The notes: generated by a model not told the origin, from the letters alone. Positions 1-5,480 are shown, numbered from the stretch's first letter. The stretch is DNA of 5,480 bases from a bacterium (GCA_029553845.1 JAKPKF010000181.1:1-5480), one strand, 5' to 3'. Numbers and translations: made by a program.

Positions 1-471
1 ATTGAAGAAATAGTCATCAGTTTCAATATGTGTTGCTGTTGAGAATGTAGCATCATATCCAGCGACATATTGATATACTCTTGTAAAGTCTTTTATGTTC
101 TGAACAAGTTCATCAAAATATGTATATGCAAATGGATATTCTATTACATAGGGCTGTGTGTTTCCATAATAGGAATTATAAAGCCCTATTGTGTCCAAAT
201 GCCTCCATACACATCCTGTATTGATAATTGTATTTCCAGAAGAACCATGATCACCCCCATCATTAAGAATAACAGTACGTTCATATTTACATATGCCCGT
301 TGAAGCCATCCTTATTGTTGTAACACCATCATCCACCGTATAGGACACACCATCGATCAACTCCCTTCTAGAGACACCTGTTGCTATTATATTCCCTGAT
401 TGGTCATATATGTCAAATGGTCCTGATGTAGGACCTGTTTGAGTGATTTTTATGTATACAAGTTTAGACAT
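1..471 (-). CDS. Partial phage virion (tail) protein, N-terminal 157 residues
   Basis: The ORF runs from ATG at 471 to the left edge without a stop, so only the N-terminal 157 residues are seen. The start is well fixed: an in-frame TGA (475-477) lies two codons upstream. Residues about 5-68 form a small module with GPTSGPFDIYD, an SRRELIDG turn and TTIRMASTGIC, a pattern I recall from N-terminal modules of Bacteroidota phage structural proteins. After a Gly/Asn-rich hinge (71-85) comes a different segment. It contains QPYVIEYPFAYTYFDEL (107-122), NIKDFTRVYQY and IETDDYFFN (149-157). From memory this resembles the C-terminal part of large crAss-like muzzle/nozzle-type tail proteins. There is no signal peptide or membrane segment. 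It follows the 193-aa gene after 27 nt, with no Shine-Dalgarno site but an A-rich leader. That it is protein-coding is very likely; its role in the virion is inference. Confidence 0.85.
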   Translation of the reverse strand, partial: MSKLVYIKITQTGPTSGPFDIYDQSGNIIATGVSRRELIDGVSYTVDDGVTTIRMASTGICKYERTVILNDGGDHGSSGNTIINTGCVWRHLDTIGLYNSYYGNTQPYVIEYPFAYTYFDELVQNIKDFTRVYQYVAGYDATFSTATHIETDDYFFN

Positions 472-484
472 AATTCATTTTATA

Positions 485-492
485 CAAATGTA
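485..492 (-). promoter_or_regulatory. Possible Bacteroidota -7 element (TACATTTG) before the leftmost gene
   Basis: In the 27-nt gap upstream of the ATG at 471, the coding strand reads TACATTTG, matching the Bacteroidota -7 consensus TAnnTTTG. There is no TTTG -33 element at the usual distance, and the leader would be only a few nt. The match may be chance in AT-rich DNA. Confidence 0.2.
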
Positions 493-498
493 ATAAAT

Positions 499-1080
499 CT
501 ATGGAGATGTTGTTGTAGTTGTAGTAGTGGTGGGAGGAACACACAAAACTAAATCTGTAATTATACCGTTCTCTATATGACCTATGTATTTATCAACACC
601 ACATCTTGAACCATTCCATGCTGTAGTAAAAATAAATGTACCGTCATTGAACTTAATCAAGCTATCTGTATACCAATAAGCATATACAGTATCGCCTATC
701 AATGGTGGATTATTTGCAATTTGACCAGTTCCTCCCTGATGCCCATTTGCTAAAGTGTCCTCACATTTAGCAAGCAATGCATCACAAGCATCCTGAGGAG
801 TCATGTCTTTTATGTAAACATTAGTTCCGTCATTGAAATTAACTCTGGATATTATATAAAAGTTGATCAAAGAATCAGGTCTTGTATAACCATAGTCATC
901 ACTTGATGTGCAACCTCTTGAATCCACTATCAATAATCTGTATGCTTCTTGATAATCTACCTGTATGGTATATTGACCTGGTGCATTAAATACCCATTCA
1001 GAAGGACTTCCCATATACCCCTCTATAGTTACCGTGTAATCAGGGGTTCCTCCACTTATTATGAATGTTATCTGTGCCAT
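499..1080 (-). CDS. Two-module phage structural or adhesin-like protein with C-terminal Thr8 tail
   Basis: This is a complete 193-aa protein of unknown function. Residues about 3-60 look like an SprB/PKD-type beta-sandwich repeat: it begins ISGGTPDYTVTI, has an APGQYTIQV strand and ends LLIVDSRGC. Residues about 66-180 form a second module, starting TRPDSLINFYII, with a central DACDALLAKC, then LIGDTVYAYWYTD, FNDGTFIF and a closing HIENGIITDLVLC. This second module also occurs in the virion protein at 3961-5480. The chain ends PP-Thr8-SP. It has no signal peptide or transmembrane helix, so export as a cell-surface protein is unlikely; a virion appendage or decoration role is inferred from context. 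The start ATG overlaps the stop of the upstream gene (TAATG), implying translational coupling. It is the only gene here ending in TAG. Confidence 0.85.
   Translation of the reverse strand: MAQITFIISGGTPDYTVTIEGYMGSPSEWVFNAPGQYTIQVDYQEAYRLLIVDSRGCTSSDDYGYTRPDSLINFYIISRVNFNDGTNVYIKDMTPQDACDALLAKCEDTLANGHQGGTGQIANNPPLIGDTVYAYWYTDSLIKFNDGTFIFTTAWNGSRCGVDKYIGHIENGIITDLVLCVPPTTTTTTTTSP
508..531 (-). repeat. Thr8 run at the C-terminus of the 193-aa protein
   Basis: Eight consecutive ACN codons encode residues 184-191, preceded by PP and followed by SP and the TAG stop. It is one of only four runs in the window not seven residues long. Confidence 0.95.
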
Positions 1081-3488
1081 TACGGTAGAGTTGTTGATGT
1101 TGTTGTAGTCGGATATATAACGGTTCCAGTACTTAATACTTCACCAGTAGAATGATCTAAATAATCTTCGATGACAAAATCGTCAATTCCCAAAAATGTC
1201 ACTTTCAGATAAGCTATGTAGTAATAATATTCCCATACAGGATTTGCAACGTTATGTTGCCAGTTGGAAAGAGAAGAGCATGTTCTGTCAGCTAAACTCT
1301 TAAGAAGCATATTATACGCAGGAGCCACCCACTTCACTGTTTCATCATTCACTACTTCCCGTGTGAATATCCAGTTGGCATATCCCCAGTTGGAACATAT
1401 GCTTCTTCCTTCCCATGTAGTATTAAATGATAAATGTAAACCTCCACCAGTTTCTCCAATAAGGTTGTATATATCTCTCATTGTTGAAACATTAACCCCA
1501 CGTATAACTTTTGTATATAAGTCTGAGTTTCTTATGTCACATGATCCATATCCATATTCATCCGTAGTAGTGGTGGTTGTCGTATAACTTAACCCACCAG
1601 GATCAGAAGCAAAGAACTCAATAGTCTTAACTGTTGTATCTGCCCCTCCTAAGTTCTCTTGAGCAGTAATGGCATTCGCTATTGTAGAGTTTAATGTACC
1701 ATTGGAATTGAAAGGTGAAGGATCAGCACTGGGGTCTATTGTTATTCCCATTATCTTCACTACAGCACTAAAATGGAAGACGAAATTGTAAAATTCTCCT
1801 AATTCATCTCCACATCCCAAATCTATTCCCTCATTGATTTTACTATTATACCAATATATATTTATTCCATGATAATGCCCCGGTTCATTAGGATCATCAC
1901 TATAAGGAGAAGTTCCTGCATCACCACGTATAGCTCTACCCATTATATACAGGTATCTATCTTTCAACCCATAATAGAACTTTCCATATCTTCCTGTAGA
2001 ATCCTGATAGTTAGGATTGACAGTAAACTTAAGAGATTTGGTAAGATGGTCCCATTTGTAATGAAAACCTTGGCATTCATCATCATATACAGTATTGCAT
2101 GGCAGTCCTGAAATTCCAGGTGTTCCTACATCATTAAGAAAGTTAGAAATTCCCCCCATTCCCCAGTAAGCACCATGTATTAAATAATCTTTTTGATTAA
2201 AAGTTACACTTACGTCTCCTGTATTATAATTAAATCCTTGATTTGGAGTTTGATATATTGTATTGTATTTATAGAAATTGGAATCCCATAAGCCAGAGTC
2301 TGTAGGAATTCCGCTATTGGGAAGATTGAAATTGAGAGTATATACACAATCAACAGAACGGTTGATACTTGTAATAGTCACATCCTGTACATCCCTCAAT
2401 GATAAGGGGAAGTAATTAGTTGTTTCAGGAAATTCTGTTTTATCCAGACATTTAAAACGATACAGCCACTTGGTGTTTGTATTTACATTTGATTCTATCT
2501 TTACAGTCAGTGTTTGTCCTTCTGAATAAGTTCTTTCAGCAAAACCAATTACAACTTTTCTTTCGTCTCCCGCTACTGACTTTTCATTTCCTGATGTATA
2601 AGGAAACACTCCTTCCGTGGAATCAGACACACCTGTACCACATCTGTACATGTCTATTAAATCGTTGTCTTCAACAGGTCCCCAGTACACCCATATGTTA
2701 TCGCTTATTATTTCAGGCTTCATGTATATGGCAAGATAACCTGAACTTCCGTCACCAGCAAGTTCTATAGTGAAATAACTGTAAGTCTTGTAACTTACAT
2801 TACCACTTGGTACGTAACTGGTTTCATAGTCATAATAAGGATCTATTATATTTGTTTCTCCGCATGATACAGAAACTACGTCAATGACAGCCAAGTCAAT
2901 ATTCAATGCAGGACAGTATGTTCTGCAAGGATCAAACGGTGAAGTAGGATAGTACAATATTCCATCAACTATGACATATCTTATTCTTGCTGTATAAGTT
3001 CCTACAGGAACATAAACTGCTGAGTCACCAGTTAAAGGATGAGTCAGTTCCACTTCAGGAAGAGAATGACCAGGAATTGAATTATGAGTAAAGGTCTTAC
3101 CTGTAGTAAGCACTATATTATCATTTTCATCATACCAGTCTATTACATAATCGTCATATATACAACCTATAAGTTCTCCAACATCTATCGTTCCTATGGA
3201 AGGAGTGGTATAAAAATCAAATGCAGGGAAACATCCGCAGTCAGAGGATTCACAAGTTGTTGTAGTAGTTGTTGTGGAACAATATACTACAGCGTCAACA
3301 TAAGTATAGCAACTCAATGAGTCTTGTATTAAAATTTTATAGCTTCCGTTGGGAATATCCGTAAAGAAATGATCTCCTACATCAATACCGCTTTCACTCA
3401 CTACAGGGTCATAAGGAGGATTACTATACTGAAGAGTGGCTGTAATAGGAGCAAGACCATCTAATATTCTATAATATATTGTCGCCAT
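1080..3488 (-). CDS. Large multidomain phage tail/adhesin-like protein with Thr7 linkers
   Basis: This is an 802-aa protein, the largest complete gene here. Residues 1-70 are an SprB/PKD-like module (ILDGLAPITATLQY, then FFTDIPNGSYKILIQDSLSC). A Thr7 run (72-78) links it to a Cys-containing region. Residues about 110-210 hold DDYVIDWYDENDNIV, ELTHPLTG, VPVGTYTARIRYVIVDG and a closing Cys, a module I recall from other Bacteroidota phage proteins without a named function. Residues about 230-635 are Tyr-, Gly- and Asn-rich, probably beta-structured, and unrecognised. A second Thr7 run (636-642) leads to an unrecognised C-terminal domain (643-792) with TWEGRSICSNWGYANWIF, followed by PTTTTSTTLP. 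I see no catalytic motif, coiled coil, signal peptide or membrane helix. It begins 9 nt after the peptidase gene in the same reading frame; the in-frame TAA at 3498 fixes the start. Receptor-binding or fibre-associated function is inference. Confidence 0.88.
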   Translation of the reverse strand: MATIYYRILDGLAPITATLQYSNPPYDPVVSESGIDVGDHFFTDIPNGSYKILIQDSLSCYTYVDAVVYCSTTTTTTTCESSDCGCFPAFDFYTTPSIGTIDVGELIGCIYDDYVIDWYDENDNIVLTTGKTFTHNSIPGHSLPEVELTHPLTGDSAVYVPVGTYTARIRYVIVDGILYYPTSPFDPCRTYCPALNIDLAVIDVVSVSCGETNIIDPYYDYETSYVPSGNVSYKTYSYFTIELAGDGSSGYLAIYMKPEIISDNIWVYWGPVEDNDLIDMYRCGTGVSDSTEGVFPYTSGNEKSVAGDERKVVIGFAERTYSEGQTLTVKIESNVNTNTKWLYRFKCLDKTEFPETTNYFPLSLRDVQDVTITSINRSVDCVYTLNFNLPNSGIPTDSGLWDSNFYKYNTIYQTPNQGFNYNTGDVSVTFNQKDYLIHGAYWGMGGISNFLNDVGTPGISGLPCNTVYDDECQGFHYKWDHLTKSLKFTVNPNYQDSTGRYGKFYYGLKDRYLYIMGRAIRGDAGTSPYSDDPNEPGHYHGINIYWYNSKINEGIDLGCGDELGEFYNFVFHFSAVVKIMGITIDPSADPSPFNSNGTLNSTIANAITAQENLGGADTTVKTIEFFASDPGGLSYTTTTTTTDEYGYGSCDIRNSDLYTKVIRGVNVSTMRDIYNLIGETGGGLHLSFNTTWEGRSICSNWGYANWIFTREVVNDETVKWVAPAYNMLLKSLADRTCSSLSNWQHNVANPVWEYYYYIAYLKVTFLGIDDFVIEDYLDHSTGEVLSTGTVIYPTTTTSTTLP
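1089..1109 (-). repeat. Seven-residue Thr/Ser run (TTTTSTT) at the C-terminus of the 802-aa protein
   Basis: It encodes residues 794-800, preceded by Pro and followed by LP and the TAA stop. One Ser replaces a Thr but the length of seven is kept. Confidence 0.95.
1563..1583 (-). repeat. Thr7 interdomain linker in the 802-aa protein
   Basis: It encodes residues 636-642, between the central region and the C-terminal domain. The codons are a mix of ACG, ACA, ACC and ACT. Confidence 0.95.
3255..3275 (-). repeat. Thr7 interdomain linker after the SprB-like module
   Basis: It encodes residues 72-78 of the 802-aa protein, flanked by Cys-Ser before and Cys after. The flanking cysteines could stiffen or cap the linker. 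Confidence 0.95.
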
Positions 3489-3497
3489 TTCACAAAG

Positions 3498-3956
3498 TTA
3501 AGAATAAAGAAAGAATATATTCTTGCCTTTAGGAGCAAATACTTCTCCTGTCTGAGGCTCAAAGAACATGAGTTTCTTCTCAGGAGTGATAAACCAATTT
3601 ATAGCATGAGGAGTTGGAATATATCCAAATACAATTCCAGCAGCATAAGAATACTTTGAACTCCAATCGTATGTGACAGCTTTAGCAAGAGCAGCCTTAA
3701 ACCTTACGCTAAAATCATCACAATCATGCTTGTCAATATCATAAGTAGTACCCCGCAAATCACTCTCATAATAAATTTGCCTGATTTTCTGGTCAGTTAT
3801 AGTGGTATAATTAGGATCACTAAGTATAACCAAAGGGGTAGTTGATAATTTTCCAGCCAATTGCTGAGTAAATATTCCTTTTACTTCCATCTGTGTAAGA
3901 GAAGGAAGAGAAGGATCATTCGTAATATTTTTAATCAATTCTATTAACATACACAT
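3498..3956 (-). CDS. Papain-like cysteine peptidase homolog (MOA C-terminal-domain type)
   Basis: This is a 152-aa single-domain protein. Residues 77-82 read HDCDDF, with C79 as the likely nucleophile; residues 114-123 read PTPHAINWFI, with H117; residues 131-138 read FFEPQTGE, with E133. The same order and similar spacing (C, His about 40 residues on, Glu about 17 later) is the Cys-His-Glu triad of the calcium-dependent papain-fold domain of Marasmius oreades agglutinin. Phage proteins with DCDDF/HA.N/EPQ patterns are known to me as lectin-MOA-like or peptidase-like. The N-terminal about 60 residues look helical. No lectin domain, signal peptide or membrane segment is present. The ATG is 4 nt after the upstream TAA and an in-frame TAG lies four codons upstream, so the start is M1 or M3 (ATG at 3950). 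Its substrate is unknown: peptidoglycan peptides, a host surface protein or a virion protein are all possible. Confidence 0.85.
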   Translation of the reverse strand: MCMLIELIKNITNDPSLPSLTQMEVKGIFTQQLAGKLSTTPLVILSDPNYTTITDQKIRQIYYESDLRGTTYDIDKHDCDDFSVRFKAALAKAVTYDWSSKYSYAAGIVFGYIPTPHAINWFITPEKKLMFFEPQTGEVFAPKGKNIFFLYS

Positions 3957-3960
3957 ATTT

Positions 3961-5480
3961 TTAAACTATTGTAGTTGTTGTGGTGGTGGTAGGTTCATCT
4001 ACAGTTGTAGTTGTTGTTGTTGTATCTTCTACAGTTGTCGTAGTGGTTGTTGTTTCCCCTCCATCAGTAGTTGTTGTAGTGGTGGTAACCTCTCCAGTTG
4101 TCGTTGTAGTGGTTGTAGGCTCACTGGTTGTCGTAGTAGTAGTAGTTACCTCGTCAGTGGTTGTAGTAGTTGTAGTGGGCTCCTGAGTAGTTGTAGTGGT
4201 GGTGACTTCTTCCGTTGTAGTTGAAGTAGTTGTTGGCTCTGAAGTGGTAGTAGTTGTAGTGGTAGGCGCAACAGTAGTTGTAGTGGTTGTTACCTCCGCA
4301 GTACTAGTCGATGTAGTAGTAGTAGGAGATATATAACAGCAACCTATCATACTTATCCTACTATCTTCAGGAGTTTGAGCAACTACAGAATCAGGTTCAC
4401 AACAACTAATCTGGTCAAGATCATAATAAACTTCCTTCACCAAAGATGCCCCATTGCAGATTGTTACATTGAATAATACAGGATCTTCAATATTTCCTAT
4501 ATTTTCAATCAGATATTCTACACAATCTGGACAAGTGGTTGTAGTAGTTGTTGTCGGCACAGCAGTTGTTGTAGTGGTTGTAGTTAAACAGCAATCCACC
4601 ATTTCAACTATTTCACAATCTACAATATGGAATACCCAACAGTATTCCATAGACTCTGTAGAGAAATACCATCCATTAGGAATACAGAAACAATCATCAG
4701 TACCGTTATCAGCATAGAATACTGTACCTATAATATAACTACCATCTGAATATGCTGAAAGAGTAAGTGTGACAGTTGACGGATTTTCCATAATAAATGT
4801 CATAGCGCCACAAGCTAAACCTTCCCTTGCTGTTGATCCTACTGGTCTACCGTCATTCATGTAACCAGTAATCAAATCCACATTGATAAGTCCGCTAGGT
4901 CTTATGCAGACAGTGCTAGTAGTAGTGGTGGTGATATCCTCATCTATTTCTATCACTTCACCTATTATGTCACAACTTGTATCTTCTCTTGTTGTACTGC
5001 TCGTAGTGGTTATTACAGGAGAACAAGTAGTTGAACTTGTTGTTGTGATAGGAGTGGTTTGAGCTATAAAATCAAATTCATCGCAACACCCATTCAATCC
5101 TGAATAGAAGAAATTGGTTTCTCCTATGTAGAAATTAGGAAGGTAGGAATGAAACGAAATCCAACTTTTGGTATTCAGATTATAGGAGACAGTCCATGAC
5201 TTGTTGCAGAAATACTCTGTATCTTCTAATGCTATAATTTTTCTCTCTAGAGTGAAGGTATTGGTAGTTGAGTCATATTCAATGCCCTCTACTAATGGAG
5301 CATAATCCAGCTTAGTAATTATCACTCTTTCAAACTTGGCATCATATACAGCGTGTAAACCTATTCCGTTGTAATGATTGTCAATTTCCATGTCAGGAAA
5401 CCATTTAATTATCTGAAATGGAAGATGGTCTGTGAAGAACCTATTCATTCCTGAACCAAATCCTGAAATATCTATTGCAT
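3961..5480 (-). CDS. C-terminal part of a large phage tail (muzzle/nozzle-type) protein with a Thr-rich array
   Basis: The reading frame is open to the right edge. The ATG at 5448 gives 495 aa, but the ten codons before it are also open and read plausibly (IDISGFGSG), so this is most likely the C-terminal part of a longer protein. Residue numbers count from that ATG. Residues 1-130 contain YDAKFERVIITKLDY (35-49), KSWTVSYNLNTKSWISFHSY (83-102) and PNFYIGETNFFYSGLNG. I recall these as typical of large crAss-like tail proteins of the muzzle/nozzle kind. Then come Thr/Ser linkers and Cys-bearing modules: 181-287 (RPSGLIN, GLACGAM, PNGWYF, closing VEMVDCC) and about 306-372 (CVEYLIEN, FNVTICNG, closing IGCC). 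Residues 376-493 are eleven Thr-rich runs, and the protein ends IV. The peptidase gene follows after 4 nt. Coding is certain; the tail-protein name is inference from recalled family features. Confidence 0.85.
   Translation of the reverse strand, partial: AIDISGFGSGMNRFFTDHLPFQIIKWFPDMEIDNHYNGIGLHAVYDAKFERVIITKLDYAPLVEGIEYDSTTNTFTLERKIIALEDTEYFCNKSWTVSYNLNTKSWISFHSYLPNFYIGETNFFYSGLNGCCDEFDFIAQTTPITTTSSTTCSPVITTTSSTTREDTSCDIIGEVIEIDEDITTTTTSTVCIRPSGLINVDLITGYMNDGRPVGSTAREGLACGAMTFIMENPSTVTLTLSAYSDGSYIIGTVFYADNGTDDCFCIPNGWYFSTESMEYCWVFHIVDCEIVEMVDCCLTTTTTTTAVPTTTTTTTCPDCVEYLIENIGNIEDPVLFNVTICNGASLVKEVYYDLDQISCCEPDSVVAQTPEDSRISMIGCCYISPTTTTSTSTAEVTTTTTTVAPTTTTTTTSEPTTTSTTTEEVTTTTTTQEPTTTTTTTDEVTTTTTTTSEPTTTTTTTGEVTTTTTTTDGGETTTTTTTVEDTTTTTTTVDEPTTTTTTTIV
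3964..4323 (-). repeat. Thr-run array: eleven [Thr/Ser]6-8 blocks with acidic/Pro spacers
   Basis: This encodes the last 120 residues of the large virion protein. Eight of eleven blocks are exactly seven residues, two are six and one is eight (TTTTSTST). The spacers are AEV, VAP, SEP, EEV, QEP, DEV, SEP, GEV, DGGE, VED and VDEP, giving a basic period of about 30 nt. In the middle they alternate between xEP and xEV types, a higher-order period of about 60 nt. All four ACN codons are mixed and no two neighbouring blocks have the same codon order. Confidence 0.95.
4534..4584 (-). repeat. Two Thr7 linkers separated by AVP
   Basis: They encode residues 289-295 and 299-305 of the large virion protein and join the RPSGLIN module to the next Cys-bearing module. 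Both runs are exactly seven Thr with different codon orders. Confidence 0.95.
4912..5046 (-). repeat. Three seven-residue Thr/Ser runs following the tail-protein core
   Basis: They encode residues 135-141 (TTTSSTT), 147-153 (TTTSSTT) and 173-179 (TTTTTST) of the large virion protein. Ser substitutes for Thr more often here than in the C-terminal array, but each block still has seven hydroxyl residues. Confidence 0.9.

Noticed and set aside
70..303. Plus-strand ORF of 77 aa
   Set aside because: It is antisense to the partial left-hand gene, which has a continuous 157-codon frame with virion-like motifs.
472..498. Terminator or small RNA in the 27-nt gap
   Set aside because: The gap is too short and has no stem-loop followed by a U-run.
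1080..1562. Possible variable region of a diversity-generating retroelement at the end of the 802-aa gene
   Set aside because: No template repeat or reverse transcriptase is visible and the C-terminal domain shows no clear C-type-lectin pattern.
949..1587. Plus-strand ORFs at 949-1155 and 1264-1587, the latter ending in poly-Val
   Set aside because: They lie wholly opposite well-supported minus-strand genes and show no recognisable protein features.
3980..4186. Plus-strand ORF rich in poly-Val, resembling a membrane protein
   Set aside because: It is the antisense shadow of the Thr array: runs of ACN read on the other strand in another frame give GTN (Val).
3964..4323. CRISPR-like array with about 30-nt periodicity
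   Set aside because: The repeats are coding ACN runs with scrambled codons and spacers of only three or four residues; there are no identical repeats or unique spacers.

Overview
The window looks like part of the late structural (tail or adhesin) block of a tailed phage or prophage of Bacteroidota, most likely a crAss-like phage. All supportable genes lie on the minus strand. They are packed with gaps of 4 and 9 nt, a 1-nt overlap and one 27-nt gap. The DNA is AT-rich and no start has a clear Shine-Dalgarno site, as is usual in Bacteroidota. The proteins are chains of small beta-rich, Cys-containing modules joined by runs of threonine, a style I know from Bacteroidota phage virion proteins. 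The phage and host assignment is inference from recall; no terminase, capsid, portal or polymerase gene is visible to confirm it.

Read in the direction of transcription (right to left), the window holds five genes. (1) 5480-3961 is the C-terminal part of a large virion protein whose start lies outside the window; it ends in a 120-residue Thr-rich array. (2) 3956-3498 is a 152-aa papain-like cysteine peptidase homolog with a Cys-His-Glu arrangement like the C-terminal domain of the fungal agglutinin MOA. (3) 3488-1080 is an 802-aa multidomain protein with an SprB/PKD-like N-terminal module. (4) 1080-499 is a 193-aa two-module protein ending in Thr8. (5) 471-1 is the first 157 residues of another virion protein that runs off the left edge.

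The most notable pattern is that threonine/serine runs recur throughout genes 1, 3 and 4 with an almost fixed length. Of 21 runs, 17 are exactly seven residues and the rest are six or eight, although the Thr codons inside them are scrambled. All three complete C-termini of these modular proteins end two residues after such a run. One module type occurs in both gene 1 and gene 4, and a second occurs at the start of both gene 3 and gene 4, so the region looks like a kit of exchangeable domains. Gene 1 and gene 5 also resemble, from memory, the middle and C-terminal parts of a single large tail (muzzle/nozzle-type) protein in related phages, which would make this a split gene with accessory genes between the halves.

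There is no stretch over 300 bases without a gene. No tRNA, rRNA, insertion sequence, CRISPR array or convincing terminator is visible.
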